From: Ignavibacteriales bacterium
GTDB taxonomy: Bacteria; Bacteroidota; Ignavibacteria; Ignavibacteriales; Melioribacteraceae
Assembly (NCBI GenBank): GCA_026390775.1
Contig: JAPLFF010000007.1
Span: 620,001-684,000 of the forward strand
Length of the DNA: 64,000 nt
Reading direction: 5' to 3'
The notes under the pieces are model-generated. The model did no database searches and had not been told where the DNA came from. It saw only the letters and a list, made by a program, of their open reading frames with translations. The position numbers were made by a program, and so were the translations under genes. Each line of letters opens with the position of its first letter. The stretch's first letter is position 1. Positions 27,150 through 37,209 of the stretch are shown here, piece after piece.

Positions 27150-28508
27150 ATGTTCACAGACACACACACACATCTTTTCTATCCAAACTTCGAAGATGAG
27201 GTTGATAAAGTAATTGAACGCGCTGTTCAAGCCGGTGTTGATTATATGATTGTCCCGGGAACTGATCTTGCAACTTCACTCCAAGCAATCGAACTTACGA
27301 TGATGTATGATAATATTTATGCTTCCGTCGGTGTTCATCCGCACGATTCAAAAGATTGGGATGATTCAATAATAGAGAAACTAGAAGCACTTGCTAAGAA
27401 TAAAAAAGTCGTTGCGATTGGTGAAATCGGTTTGGATTACTATTATGATTTTTCTCCGCGCGAAATTCAAATCAAAGCTTTCGAATCTCAGATTCAACTT
27501 GCACTAAAACTAAATCTACCCATCATAGTTCATAATCGGGAAGCTAACGAAGATATAATGAACATTGCACGCAAATACAAAGACTCCGGCTTGCGGGTGC
27601 AATATCACTGTTTCGCAGGATCAATTGCTGATGCACGCGAACTTATAGAGATGCATCATTATATTTCTTTTCCTGGAATTGTTACATTCAAGAATGCTGA
27701 AAAAGTACGCAAAGTTTTAAGCCGTGTTGCAATAGAAAATTTATTACTCGAAACCGATTCACCGTTTATGACGCCGGTACCTCACCGCGGAGAACGGAAT
27801 GAACCGGCATATATAAAATTGATCGCAGAAAAAATTGCGGAGGTTCATCACTTGACAACAGAAGATGTCGGCAAAGCTACATCGTACAATGCTCATAAAC
27901 TTTTTGGTGTTGGAGAAAAACCCAAATTGAGTTTTACATATCAAATTGGAGAAGCGCTTTACATTAACGTTACTAACCAGTGTAATGCAGATTGTGTTTT
28001 CTGCGATCGTAAAGGTGAAGCTGTTATCAACGGCTATAATTTAAAAATGTCGAAATCGGAAGAACCGAAAGCGGAAGTTTATATTAAAGAAATCAGCGAT
28101 CCGAAAAAGTATAAAGAAATTGTTTTTTGCGGATATGGAGAACCAACTATCAGATGGGAAGTTGTTAAGCAAGTTGCAAAGTATGTAAAAGAATTTGGCG
28201 GTAATACTCGAATGAATACAGATGGACATGGAAATTTTATCAATAAGAGAGATATCACATCAGAACTTAAAGGATTGATTGATACTGTTTCAATCAGTTT
28301 GAACTCAACTGATCCGGTTCAATATGGTAAGCTGATGCGCGTTGATTCTACCATGCATGAAGAGATGTTGGACTTTGCTAGAAAAGCAAAAAACTACACT
28401 CATGTTGTACTTTCTATTGTTGGACTTAGCGAAGTGGATTCCGAAGCAGCTAAAAAGTTTGTTGCCGAAGAAGTTGGTGTTGATTTCCGTGAGAGAGAAT
28501 ATTTCTAA
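27150..28508 (+). CDS. TatD-family metal hydrolase fused to a radical SAM domain
   Basis: A 452-residue two-domain protein. Residues 1-255 are a complete TatD nuclease/hydrolase with metal ligands His6, His8, Glu92, His128, His153 and Asp203 (LLLETDSPF). Residues about 263-452 form a short radical SAM domain with the CxxxCxxC cluster at Cys278, Cys282 and Cys285 and the GYGEPT SAM-binding segment. This corresponds to the TatD-linked radical SAM family (TIGR04038-like), usually a separate neighbouring gene; here both are one polypeptide. TatD enzymes are DNA/RNA 3'-exonucleases or deacylases; the job of the radical SAM part is unknown. It is followed by dacB after 16 bases. Confidence 0.88.
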   Translation: MFTDTHTHLFYPNFEDEVDKVIERAVQAGVDYMIVPGTDLATSLQAIELTMMYDNIYASVGVHPHDSKDWDDSIIEKLEALAKNKKVVAIGEIGLDYYYDFSPREIQIKAFESQIQLALKLNLPIIVHNREANEDIMNIARKYKDSGLRVQYHCFAGSIADARELIEMHHYISFPGIVTFKNAEKVRKVLSRVAIENLLLETDSPFMTPVPHRGERNEPAYIKLIAEKIAEVHHLTTEDVGKATSYNAHKLFGVGEKPKLSFTYQIGEALYINVTNQCNADCVFCDRKGEAVINGYNLKMSKSEEPKAEVYIKEISDPKKYKEIVFCGYGEPTIRWEVVKQVAKYVKEFGGNTRMNTDGHGNFINKRDITSELKGLIDTVSISLNSTDPVQYGKLMRVDSTMHEEMLDFARKAKNYTHVVLSIVGLSEVDSEAAKKFVAEEVGVDFREREYF

Positions 28509-28524
28509 TTTAATTTGAGATCTT

Positions 28525-29964
28525 ATGTACTTGCAAAAAAAAATCATTCTCTTTCTCTTTATTTTACTTTTGTTCGTACTCCAATCGTGCGCTTCGTTTC
28601 AACCTACTCCCCAATCTTTTCAAAATAGAATTGACAGCTTACTCTACACTGATTTTTTAAAAACTACTCAAGCCGGAATTTCCGTTTACGATCTAACTGA
28701 GAAAAAATCTTTATTCAAGCACAACGAAAAACTTTTACTTCGTCCGGCATCAAATCAAAAAATATTAACAACCGCTGCCGGATATTTATTTCTTGGAGAG
28801 GATTATAAATTCAAAACTTCTGTTTACTACACGGGAGAAGTGAAAGATTCTATCTGTAACGGTGATATTTATATTGTTGGCGGTTTCGATCCGGATTTTT
28901 CTTCACGCGATTTGGACTCTCTTGTTAGTGAAATCAAACATTACGGGATAAAAGAAATTAGAGGAAATCTTTACAGCGATGTTTCTGCAATGGATTCTTT
29001 ATTCTGGGGAGAAGGTTGGATGTGGGATGATGATCCAGAACCATTTGCCGCTTATCTTACTCCTCTGAACATAAATAAAAATAGTGTTCAAGTTGTTTAT
29101 GAGCCTGGTGAGATTGGTAAAGAAACTATCATCGAAATAATACCCAAAACAATTTTTTTTCAATTAAACAATTCATCATTAACAATTGATACTGGGAAAA
29201 CAACTATAAGAATAACTAGAGATTGGATAAACCGGAACAACACAATTTTTGTTAATGGAAATATTACAAGAACATCAAAACAGGATACGATTTCACTAAA
29301 CGTTTTTAATCCGACTTTTTATTTCCTAAATCTGATGAAAGAGAATATTGAACAAAATGGAATTTCTTTCAAAGGAAATGTTGATACACAATCTCTGCCG
29401 GATGGTGCAAAAAAAATATTTACTTATGAACGTAACATTGAACCGGTAATTATAAGTACAAACAAAATGAGCGATAACCTCAGCGCAGAAATGATCCTAC
29501 GTGCACTTGCTTTAAATTCTTCCAATAAACCTGCGACAGCCGCGAAAGGAATTCGGTTTATCGATAGTCTGATTACTCTTGCAGGATTAAATCCAAAAAA
29601 TTATAGACTTGTTGACGGGTCGGGTCTTTCTAATTATAATCTTCTTTCTGCAGAACTATTAACTGAAATACTAAAATATTATTATTTCAAGAAGCCTGAT
29701 CTTTTCTCAAAATTTTTAAGTTCATTTCCAATATCAGGCATAGACGGAACATTGAAGAATCGGATGAAAGATAGTAAAGTGTTCAAACGTGTTCATGGAA
29801 AAACCGGAAGTTTAAGCGGAGTAAGCAATCTTTCAGGATATCTCGAAAGCAAGAATGGACATATGATTGCCTTCTCAATATTAATCCAGAATTTTGTCGG
29901 CACATCAACTCAAGCACGTTCGATTCAAGATAAATTATGCGAAATTATTTTCGAGATGAATTGA
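28525..29964 (+). CDS. dacB: D-alanyl-D-alanine carboxypeptidase/endopeptidase (PBP4, S13 family), lipoprotein
   Basis: A 479-residue S13 penicillin-binding protein that trims or cuts peptidoglycan peptide cross-links. Residues 1-21 are a lipoprotein signal with lipobox LQSC and the lipidated cysteine at 22. The three active-site motifs are SNQK (Ser76 to Lys79), SDN within KMSDNLSAEM, and the KTG in HGKTGSLSG near the end. The insert between the first two motifs is as expected for PBP4. prmA follows with a tiny gap, so they probably share a transcript. Confidence 0.92.
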   Translation: MYLQKKIILFLFILLLFVLQSCASFQPTPQSFQNRIDSLLYTDFLKTTQAGISVYDLTEKKSLFKHNEKLLLRPASNQKILTTAAGYLFLGEDYKFKTSVYYTGEVKDSICNGDIYIVGGFDPDFSSRDLDSLVSEIKHYGIKEIRGNLYSDVSAMDSLFWGEGWMWDDDPEPFAAYLTPLNINKNSVQVVYEPGEIGKETIIEIIPKTIFFQLNNSSLTIDTGKTTIRITRDWINRNNTIFVNGNITRTSKQDTISLNVFNPTFYFLNLMKENIEQNGISFKGNVDTQSLPDGAKKIFTYERNIEPVIISTNKMSDNLSAEMILRALALNSSNKPATAAKGIRFIDSLITLAGLNPKNYRLVDGSGLSNYNLLSAELLTEILKYYYFKKPDLFSKFLSSFPISGIDGTLKNRMKDSKVFKRVHGKTGSLSGVSNLSGYLESKNGHMIAFSILIQNFVGTSTQARSIQDKLCEIIFEMN

Positions 29965-29966
29965 GA

Positions 29967-30821
29967 ATGCAATCAATGAAAACTTACAAGAAATTTTTAA
30001 TTACTTCTGAACCGCCTAACAATGAATTAGTCAGCGGATTATTATGGCAGTTGGATATTGATGGTATCAACGAAACAGATGAAGGAATTGTAGCCTTTGC
30101 TAGCTCTTCAAAAAATATTACCCGTGATGATATTGGAAATATTTTAAAAGAGATGATTTCCGAGAGACTTATTGAATCTTTTTATATCAGTGAAGAAACG
30201 CTTGAAGACAAGAACTGGAACGAGGAATACGAAAAAAATGTGCGCGTAATTGAAGTAACTGAAAAAATTGTTATTAAACCATCATTTAAGAAATATATTT
30301 CTAAACCTGATCAAATCATTATTACAATTGATCCTAAAATGTCTTTTGGCACCGGCGAACATGCTACTACTCGGCTAGTTCTTCAACTGATTGAAAAATA
30401 TATCCATGGTGGAGAAAAAGTGCTGGATGTTGGATCAGGAACAGCTGTCTTAGGTATCAGCACTGTTATGCTTGGTGCAGCTTCTGCTCTTTGTATAGAT
30501 AATGATGAATGGTGTTTACTTAATGGAAAAGAAAATGTTAAAGCAAATAATCTTGAAGAGAAAGTTGAAATTCGTTTAGCTGAAATTCAGCAGGTTGAAG
30601 AAAAAGAATTTGATTTAATTGCTGCGAACATTAATAAACATATTTTACTAGACATCGCTGAAGAACTAAAAATTAAGATTAAAAAAAGTGGTGTACTAAT
30701 TCTATCGGGACTTCTAATAATTGATGAAAATGATATTGTAGAAAAATATACTCGCCTTCAATTTAAGCTGATCGAAAAAAATACAATGGATGAGTGGTGT
30801 GCGCTGGTTTTTCAATTGTAA
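29967..30821 (+). CDS. prmA: Ribosomal protein L11 methyltransferase
   Basis: A PrmA-type class I methyltransferase that trimethylates ribosomal protein L11. It contains the DPKMSFGTGEHATTRL motif and VLDVGSGTAVLGI for SAM binding, then NINKHILLDIAEEL in place of the classical NI(L/N)A segment. An ATG at 29937 also lies in frame but would overlap dacB by 28 bases; starts at 29967 or 29976 (giving KTYKKFLITSEPP) fit better and I use the first. Somewhat divergent but complete. Confidence 0.88.
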   Translation: MQSMKTYKKFLITSEPPNNELVSGLLWQLDIDGINETDEGIVAFASSSKNITRDDIGNILKEMISERLIESFYISEETLEDKNWNEEYEKNVRVIEVTEKIVIKPSFKKYISKPDQIIITIDPKMSFGTGEHATTRLVLQLIEKYIHGGEKVLDVGSGTAVLGISTVMLGAASALCIDNDEWCLLNGKENVKANNLEEKVEIRLAEIQQVEEKEFDLIAANINKHILLDIAEELKIKIKKSGVLILSGLLIIDENDIVEKYTRLQFKLIEKNTMDEWCALVFQL

Positions 30822-30833
30822 TAGAAACTAAAA

Positions 30834-31253
30834 TTAAAACTTATCGAGCAAAATGATAATCTCTTTCTGTTCACTTTCACTTAGTGATGAAACCATTATA
30901 GAAATATTTTTATGATACTCAGGTAAAATTGATTCTATTTTATTCCTTCCGGACTCTGTTAAGTCGGCAAGAATCACACGCCGGTCCTCTTTGGAATGAA
31001 TTCTTTTTACAAATCCTTCTTTTTCAAGATTATCAACAACACAAGTAATATTAGCTCCGGTAACCATCATTTCATTACTGATTTTATTCAAGGATAACGG
31101 TCCGGATTTGTAAAGTATTTCGAGAACGCCGAATTGAGGAGAGGTTAATTTTTGTTCAAACATTTGTCTTGCTTGTACTTTTCGAAATTTATCATTTGCT
31201 CTAGAAATTTTTTCACATAATTCTAAAGCAAGATTTATATTATCGTTCAACAT
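30834..31253 (-). CDS. MarR family transcriptional regulator
   Basis: A winged-helix regulator of about 140 residues. The recognition region covers SPQFGVLEILYKSGPLSLNKI and TGANITCVVDNLEKEGFVKR, and the wing KEDRRVILADLTESG is typical of MarR. The start is ATG at 31253, chosen because GGAAGGG lies nine bases upstream; a TTG at 31262 touches that ribosome binding site and is unlikely. It is divergent from the menaquinone operon across a 280-base gap, so control of the men genes is a reasonable guess. The ligand is unknown. Confidence 0.9.
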   Translation of the reverse strand: MLNDNINLALELCEKISRANDKFRKVQARQMFEQKLTSPQFGVLEILYKSGPLSLNKISNEMMVTGANITCVVDNLEKEGFVKRIHSKEDRRVILADLTESGRNKIESILPEYHKNISIMVSSLSESEQKEIIILLDKF

Positions 31254-31426
31254 AACAAACAACCCTTCCCATTATATTCTTTATTATGATAATTCATGAA
31301 CTTAGAATATTTCATCGTAATTTTGTTAATTATAACCAGTTAACAATTTAACTAACCTTCCAGTCAAAATAAATTCGGATGAAGTTAAAAAGACATAATA
31401 TTTTTTAATTTGGATTTGAATGATAA

Positions 31427-31454
31427 AAAGTTTTATTGTTCAATAAAGTTTTAT
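31427..31454. promoter_or_regulatory. Direct repeat upstream of the menaquinone operon
   Basis: AAAGTTTTAT occurs at 31427-31436 and again at 31445-31454, 18 bases apart, between the MarR gene and menF. The spacing of nearly two helical turns is what a dimeric regulator site could use, but the sequence is AT-rich and this may be chance. Confidence 0.25.
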
Positions 31455-31533
31455 ATAATATGTATGAGTTTGAATCTATAAGCAGAAAAACTATATTATC
31501 GAAATAAAAAAATGTGATTCTAAACCAACTTAT

Positions 31534-32916
31534 ATGATAAATCGAAAAGAATTTATAGAGTTTATGGGCAATTTAAAATTGAAAGAATTATCACAAGAAT
31601 CTGTTATAAGTTATACACAACTAATTCTTGAACAAGATTACAAAAGTTTAATAACAGATCTTATCAACAATCATGAAATCTCGTTTTATTGGTCTCAGCC
31701 GAATGAAGTATTTTCATTTTTTGCCTATAAAGAAATATTCTCTTTCCCGTTAAATAATTCAGTGTCAAAAAATGAGTTCTTGAACGATTTCTCAACGCGG
31801 GTTTATTCAAATTCATCGCGGAAATTAAAGCATCCATTATTTGTTGGCGGAATTAAATTCCCTTCTTCAAAAAATGATTTAATGTGGAAAAATTTTAATA
31901 CCGAAAAATGGTTTATACCTAAGATTCTTCTTCTAAAAATGAATGATGAATTCTCGATTACTTTTAATTTCTTGGTAGACGTTTTTAGTTATGAGAATAC
32001 AGACGATATTATTGCTAGTCTAATGGCTGATCTAAAATATAAAACAGAGACTATGAATGATTCAGAACCCGTACCTTTTGGAAATAATTCTACGGATTCA
32101 GAAATTCATAACTGGTCCAATCAAATAAATTCTGCTTTAGGAAAGATTTCCGCGGGCAAATTAAACAAAGTTGTTCTTGCGCGATGCAAGGATTTGCAAT
32201 TTATCGAATCGCATAACATTTTTTTTCTTCTTCAAAGATTGGAAGAGAATTTTGAAAATTGTTATACCTTCGCTTATCGGAATGGCGATTCGGTGTTTTT
32301 CGGCGTTTCCCCGGAAAAACTTTTTAAAATATCTGATGGATTTATAGAGACTGATGCACTTGCCGGTTCAATCCCCCGCGGAACTACTAAAGACGAGGAC
32401 GATAATTACACACAAGAACTTCTTCAAAGCAAAAAAAATTTAGCAGAACATAAAAGTGTAATTGATTTTTATCTTGAACAGCTTACTCCCGTTACGGAAA
32501 AAATCCTTTTCGATTCACAGCCGTCAATAAAAAAATATCGAAATATTCAGCATCTCTATTCACAGATACGGGCAAAACTAAAACATGATACAAGTATTTT
32601 CTCTTTGTTAGAATTACTTCACCCTACACCTGCCGTTTGCGGAATGCCAAAGACCGAAGCTTTAAAAACTATTAACGAATTGGAAGATTTCGATCGCGGA
32701 ATGTATGCCGGAGTTTTAGGTTGGTTCAATCTTGAAAATGAAGGTGAATTTATTGTCGGATTAAGATCTGCTTTATTACACAAAAAATTCTTACGCGCTT
32801 TTGCAGGATGCGGAATTGTTGCAGGTTCAGAAAGTTTATCTGAGTTCAACGAAACAGAATTAAAACTAAGACCAATATTATCTCTATTCACAAATGAAAC
32901 TATCAATAAATCGTAA
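31534..32916 (+). CDS. menF: Isochorismate synthase (menaquinone pathway)
   Basis: A 460-residue chorismate-binding enzyme that converts chorismate to isochorismate, the entry step of menaquinone synthesis. The C-terminal chorismate-binding half (about 195-455) carries KVVLARCKDLQF, LAGSIPRGTTKDED, HPTPAVCGMPKTEAL and the closing YAGVLGWFNL and AGCGIVAGS motifs. The N-terminal half is poorly conserved, as usual. It heads the men operon and its 3' end overlaps menD by 23 bases. No obvious Shine-Dalgarno sequence precedes the ATG. Confidence 0.93.
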   Translation: MINRKEFIEFMGNLKLKELSQESVISYTQLILEQDYKSLITDLINNHEISFYWSQPNEVFSFFAYKEIFSFPLNNSVSKNEFLNDFSTRVYSNSSRKLKHPLFVGGIKFPSSKNDLMWKNFNTEKWFIPKILLLKMNDEFSITFNFLVDVFSYENTDDIIASLMADLKYKTETMNDSEPVPFGNNSTDSEIHNWSNQINSALGKISAGKLNKVVLARCKDLQFIESHNIFFLLQRLEENFENCYTFAYRNGDSVFFGVSPEKLFKISDGFIETDALAGSIPRGTTKDEDDNYTQELLQSKKNLAEHKSVIDFYLEQLTPVTEKILFDSQPSIKKYRNIQHLYSQIRAKLKHDTSIFSLLELLHPTPAVCGMPKTEALKTINELEDFDRGMYAGVLGWFNLENEGEFIVGLRSALLHKKFLRAFAGCGIVAGSESLSEFNETELKLRPILSLFTNETINKS

Positions 32917-34660
32917 TACTTTTTGGTGTGATGTATTTGTCCATAAACTTGCCGAGCTTGGCGTTCGCTATGCATGCATTTCACCCGGTTCAAGAAGTAC
33001 ACCGCTGACTCTTGCTTTTGCATCTAACAAATCAATTAATCTTTTTCCTATTGTTGATGAACGTTCATCTGCTTTTTTTGCACTTGGAATTGCGAAGAAT
33101 ACTCAATCGCCGGTTGCTGTTGTAACCACATCGGGTACTGCCGTTGCTGAATTGTACCCGGCAATCATCGAAGCATATTACCAGCGTGTTCCCTTGATAA
33201 TTTGTACTGCTGACCGCCCGCCTGCTCTTAGAAACAGCGGTGCGAACCAAACTATTAATCAGCAAAATATTTTTAAGAATCACATTCGTTATTTTGCCGA
33301 TGCCGGTTTGCCTAATCTTAAAAATCTAAATTATATTAGTGATTTAGCTGATAAACTGATTTTAAATTCAAGTCTATTGGATAAAGGTCCCGTTCATATA
33401 AATTTTTCATTCGAGAAACCTTTTGAGCCTAGAAGTTATACGGATAAGATTGAGATAACTAAAATCCAAAAAATATTTTCAAAATCTTCTTTAGTTCTTA
33501 ATGAAAAGAAAATTGTTGCAATAGATTTTGATTCGCTTATTAAAAAACTTAATAGTATTGAACGCGGAATCCTATTAGTCGGCTCAAATAATTATAACAA
33601 AGATTTTACAAAGAAACTTGTTCAGTTCTCAAAAACTTTCGGTTATCCAATATATGCTGACGGATCATCTTCATTAAGGTTTGGCAGTCACTCAAAAGAA
33701 TATTTCATTGATAATTTTACAGCATTTGCCCGAATTAAAAACTTTCAGAAATATTTTGATCCGAAATTAATCATTCAGTTCGGAGGAACTCCTACATCTA
33801 ATGTCCTGCTGGAATTTTTTAAAAACTCTAAAGCGGAGAAAATATTAGTTAACGAATTCGGAGATAGGAACGATCCATCCCATTCAGCAAAAAAAATCTT
33901 CGCAATTAATCCGACTGAATTTTGTTCTTCTATTCTAAAAAATATTGGAAGGAACATAAAGAGAGACAGTTGCTGGTTAATTGATCTTCAAGTAATGAAT
34001 AATAAAGCAGCGGAATTAAAAAATAAATTGCTCTTCAATGCAGAATTCCCGTTCGAGGGAAGAATAGCTAATGAATTGATCAAATCATTACCCAAAAAAT
34101 CCAATCTGATGATCTCAAACTCGTTACCGATTAGAGATATAGATTTTTTTGCTTCATCAAATAATAAGAACATAAATATATTTTCAAACCGCGGCGCCAG
34201 TGGTATAGACGGAATAAATTCTACTGCTCTTGGTATTGCAAAAACATCGAAAGAACCAACTTATCTTTTAATTGGAGATCTTGCATTCTATCACGATATG
34301 AACGGTCTTCATAATGCAATTAAATACAAAATTCCTCTTACTGTAGTTCTTATTAACAATAACGGAGGGGGAATTTTTGAATCATTACCAATATCGGATT
34401 ATAAAGAATTTCTTCTCGAAAATTTCTTAACCCCGTTGGAACTTGATCTTTCTAAATTGGTTAAAGCTTATGGAGGAAAATTTATCCGTATTAAAAATTG
34501 GAAGGAATTTAGCTCTACCATCAGTTCTTCGAAAAAGAATAAAAAGATCACTGTTCTTGAAATTCGTACTAACGCAAAAAAATCAAAGGGACTAAGAGAT
34601 AAATATTGGAAAGCTGTTTCAAACGAAGTAGATTTATATATAAATGAAATTAAAAGTTGA
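32894..34660 (+). CDS. menD: SEPHCHC synthase (2-succinyl-5-enolpyruvyl-6-hydroxy-3-cyclohexene-1-carboxylate synthase)
   Basis: A 588-residue ThDP enzyme that joins isochorismate and 2-oxoglutarate with loss of CO2. The N-terminal CISPGSRSTPLTLAFA and VDERSSAFFALG are MenD signatures; the ThDP/Mg binding region is LIGDLAFYHDMNGLHNA through the VVLINNNGGGIF segment. Length is normal. The start ATG lies inside menF (23-base overlap) and the 3' end overlaps menH by 17 bases, so the operon is tightly coupled. Confidence 0.96.
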   Translation: MKLSINRNTFWCDVFVHKLAELGVRYACISPGSRSTPLTLAFASNKSINLFPIVDERSSAFFALGIAKNTQSPVAVVTTSGTAVAELYPAIIEAYYQRVPLIICTADRPPALRNSGANQTINQQNIFKNHIRYFADAGLPNLKNLNYISDLADKLILNSSLLDKGPVHINFSFEKPFEPRSYTDKIEITKIQKIFSKSSLVLNEKKIVAIDFDSLIKKLNSIERGILLVGSNNYNKDFTKKLVQFSKTFGYPIYADGSSSLRFGSHSKEYFIDNFTAFARIKNFQKYFDPKLIIQFGGTPTSNVLLEFFKNSKAEKILVNEFGDRNDPSHSAKKIFAINPTEFCSSILKNIGRNIKRDSCWLIDLQVMNNKAAELKNKLLFNAEFPFEGRIANELIKSLPKKSNLMISNSLPIRDIDFFASSNNKNINIFSNRGASGIDGINSTALGIAKTSKEPTYLLIGDLAFYHDMNGLHNAIKYKIPLTVVLINNNGGGIFESLPISDYKEFLLENFLTPLELDLSKLVKAYGGKFIRIKNWKEFSSTISSSKKNKKITVLEIRTNAKKSKGLRDKYWKAVSNEVDLYINEIKS

Positions 34661-35468
34661 CGATATTCAATTTAATCTTCTTATCAATGAATCCGATTTT
34701 AGTAATGAAAAGACACCAATAGTTTTTCTGCACGGATTTACTGGAAGAGCCACCGATTGGCAATTTATTTTTGATAAAGTCCCAAAGAAATTTTTTCCGA
34801 TCGCAATTGATCTTGTCGGACATGGTGAAACTGATTCACCGGAAAATCAAGATTTCTATTCTTGTCACGCAATCGTTCGCCAAATTGATTCTATAATTAA
34901 TCAACTTAATATTAAAAAATTTATTATTGCGGGTTACTCGATGGGCGGAAGAGCTGCTCTCGCTTATAGTTTCAAAAATCCTCAAAAGATTAAAGCCGCT
35001 ATTTTAGAAAGCACATCGCCCGGAATTGAAGATTTCGGTCTAAAGAAAGAAAGAGTTGAATTTGATTTTCTTCTTTCAGATAAAATAAAAAACGAAGGTG
35101 TCGAATCATTTATCGAATACTGGTTCAGCATTCCACTTTTCGAATCTTTGAAGAAACTTCCACACTTTGAACATGAAAAAAAATTACGGAATCAAAATAA
35201 TGCAACAGGATTAGCAAATAGTCTCTCCAGTTTCAGCCCCGGATTGATGCCCAACTTGTGGGGAAAACTTCCGTTGCTCGAATTTCCCGTTCTACTATTA
35301 AGCGGCGAGCTAGATGAAAAATACACTGATATTAACAATGAGATGAAAAATAAACTGCTTAAAGCGATTCAAAAATCAATTCCTGGATGCGGTCATAATG
35401 TTCACTTAGAAAAGCCGGAGCTTTTTACTAAATTTGTTTTAGATTTTTTGAATTCAATTGAAAGGTGA
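34644..35468 (+). CDS. menH: SHCHC synthase (alpha/beta hydrolase)
   Basis: A 274-residue alpha/beta-hydrolase fold protein that eliminates pyruvate from SEPHCHC. The oxyanion-side [12 protein letters not shown] motif is near residues 28-39, the nucleophile elbow [10 protein letters not shown] has Ser99, and the catalytic histidine lies in [14 protein letters not shown] near the end. The acid is expected in the SGELDEKY loop. It overlaps menD by 17 bases and is followed by menB two bases after its stop. Confidence 0.93.
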   Translation: MKLKVDDIQFNLLINESDFSNEKTPIVFLHGFTGRATDWQFIFDKVPKKFFPIAIDLVGHGETDSPENQDFYSCHAIVRQIDSIINQLNIKKFIIAGYSMGGRAALAYSFKNPQKIKAAILESTSPGIEDFGLKKERVEFDFLLSDKIKNEGVESFIEYWFSIPLFESLKKLPHFEHEKKLRNQNNATGLANSLSSFSPGLMPNLWGKLPLLEFPVLLLSGELDEKYTDINNEMKNKLLKAIQKSIPGCGHNVHLEKPELFTKFVLDFLNSIER

Positions 35469-35470
35469 AT

Positions 35471-36304
35471 ATGATTTACAAGTGGACTTCCGTTAAAAAA
35501 TATCAAGATATTATTTATGAAAAGATGGACGGAATTGCAAAAATTACAATCAACCGTCCTGAAAAACGAAACGCATTCAGACCTGAAACAACTCTTGAAC
35601 TTTATGATGCATTCGCTGAAGCGCGTGAAGATAACAGTATTGGTGTAATTCTCTTAACTGGAAAAGGTCCGGCAAAAGATGGTAAGTATGCATTCTGTTC
35701 CGGCGGAGACCAATCAATCCGCGGTAATAAAGGTTACGTTGGAAAAGATGGCGTGCCGCGTCTTAACATTCTTGATGTTCAAAAACAAATTCGAAGTATT
35801 CCCAAACCGGTGATTGCACTTGTCGCCGGATATGCAATCGGTGGCGGGCACGTACTTCAAGTTGTTTGCGATTTAACTATCGCGGCTGATAATGCAATCT
35901 TCGGACAGACCGGACCAAAGGTTGGAAGTTTCGACGGAGGTTTTGGCACTAGTTATCTTGCACGAATTGTTGGACAAAAGAAAGCGCGTGAAATTTGGTA
36001 TTTGTGCCGTCAGTATAATGCTCAAGAAGCGCTTGATATGGGTTTAGTTAACAAAGTTGTCCCGGTTAAAAAACTTGAAGAAGAAGGAATTAAATGGGCA
36101 AAAGAAATTTTAGAAAAAAGTCCGCTTGCAATTCGACTACTTAAGTCCGCATTCAATGCAGAACTTGACGGACAAGCGGGAATTCAGGAGCTTGCCGGCA
36201 ATGCAACTTTACTTTATTACATGAGCGATGAAGCGCAAGAAGGCAGAAACGCATACAACGAAAAACGCAAACCGGATTTCAAAAAATTTCCTAGAGTGCC
36301 ATAA
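35471..36304 (+). CDS. menB: 1,4-dihydroxy-2-naphthoyl-CoA synthase
   Basis: A crotonase-fold MenB that closes the second ring to give DHNA-CoA. Key parts are [17 protein letters not shown], the oxyanion segment [12 protein letters not shown], the family-specific [29 protein letters not shown] and the C-terminal [17 protein letters not shown] start at ATG 35471, preceded by AAAGG at a 5-base spacing; an in-frame GTG at 35465 would overlap menH. Length is as for other MenB proteins. Confidence 0.96.
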   Translation: MIYKWTSVKKYQDIIYEKMDGIAKITINRPEKRNAFRPETTLELYDAFAEAREDNSIGVILLTGKGPAKDGKYAFCSGGDQSIRGNKGYVGKDGVPRLNILDVQKQIRSIPKPVIALVAGYAIGGGHVLQVVCDLTIAADNAIFGQTGPKVGSFDGGFGTSYLARIVGQKKAREIWYLCRQYNAQEALDMGLVNKVVPVKKLEEEGIKWAKEILEKSPLAIRLLKSAFNAELDGQAGIQELAGNATLLYYMSDEAQEGRNAYNEKRKPDFKKFPRVP

Positions 36305-36309
36305 TTGTT

Positions 36310-37209
36310 ATGATCCAAACACAGACAAATACAATTTCAAAATTTGATGCATGGATTCTTGCAAGCCGTCCAAGAACATTAGCTGCAGCAGTTATGCCTG
36401 TAATAGTTGGTAGTTCTATAGCTCTCCGAGATGGCGTATTTCATCCAATAGCAGCCCTTGTTGCATTGTTATGTTCACTGTTAATTCAGATAGGAACGAA
36501 TTTGGTAAATGATCTTTTTGATTTTTTACACGGTACAGATAAAAAAGATAGAGTTGGTCCTCAACGCGCAACAGCTTCAGGTTTATTATCCAAGTATGAA
36601 ATGAAACTTGGAATTTATTTTACGTTTGGATTGAGTTTCATCCTTGGATTATATCTGGTTTATCTTGGCGGAATTTTCATTTTACTAATTGGAATTTTTT
36701 CTATTGTTGCCGGCATAGCTTACACCGCAGGACCGTTTCCGCTTGCTTATAACGGTCTTGGTGATATCGCAGTATTTATATTTTTTGGATTTGTCGGCAC
36801 GGTAGGAACATATTATGTTCAGGCAAATGAAATTACTGCAATGGTATTTTGGTCATCAATTCCAGTTGGTGCGCTTATAACAAATATTTTAGTTGTAAAT
36901 AATTACCGCGATCGCGAAGAAGATCACTCGAACGGAAAAAATACACTTGCTGTTATCTTTGGAGATAAATTCACCCGTATTCAATATGTTTTTTTTATGA
37001 TTGTCTCTTATACAATTCTGTTTATTGTTTATTTCACATTTAAGAAAAGTCTTTTGATATTTCTCCCTCTCCTTTCTCTTCCTCTATCAATCAAATTAGT
37101 TCGGATGATTTTTACTTTACGCGGCAGAGAATTGAATAAGACACTTGAATTAACGGCTAAATTATCTGCCTTGTACGGTTTGCTATTTGCAGCCGGGATT
37201 CTTTTATGA
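36310..37209 (+). CDS. menA: 1,4-dihydroxy-2-naphthoate polyprenyltransferase
   Basis: A 299-residue UbiA-family membrane prenyltransferase that attaches the isoprenoid tail to DHNA, forming demethylmenaquinone. It has about nine hydrophobic helices, the first aspartate-rich motif in NLVNDLFDFLHGTDKKDR (about residues 65-82), and the second in NNYRDREEDHSNGKNTLAV (about 197-215). It begins six bases after menB and overlaps menC by four bases. Its placement before menC rather than at the end of the operon is unremarkable for this group. Confidence 0.93.
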   Translation: MIQTQTNTISKFDAWILASRPRTLAAAVMPVIVGSSIALRDGVFHPIAALVALLCSLLIQIGTNLVNDLFDFLHGTDKKDRVGPQRATASGLLSKYEMKLGIYFTFGLSFILGLYLVYLGGIFILLIGIFSIVAGIAYTAGPFPLAYNGLGDIAVFIFFGFVGTVGTYYVQANEITAMVFWSSIPVGALITNILVVNNYRDREEDHSNGKNTLAVIFGDKFTRIQYVFFMIVSYTILFIVYFTFKKSLLIFLPLLSLPLSIKLVRMIFTLRGRELNKTLELTAKLSALYGLLFAAGILL

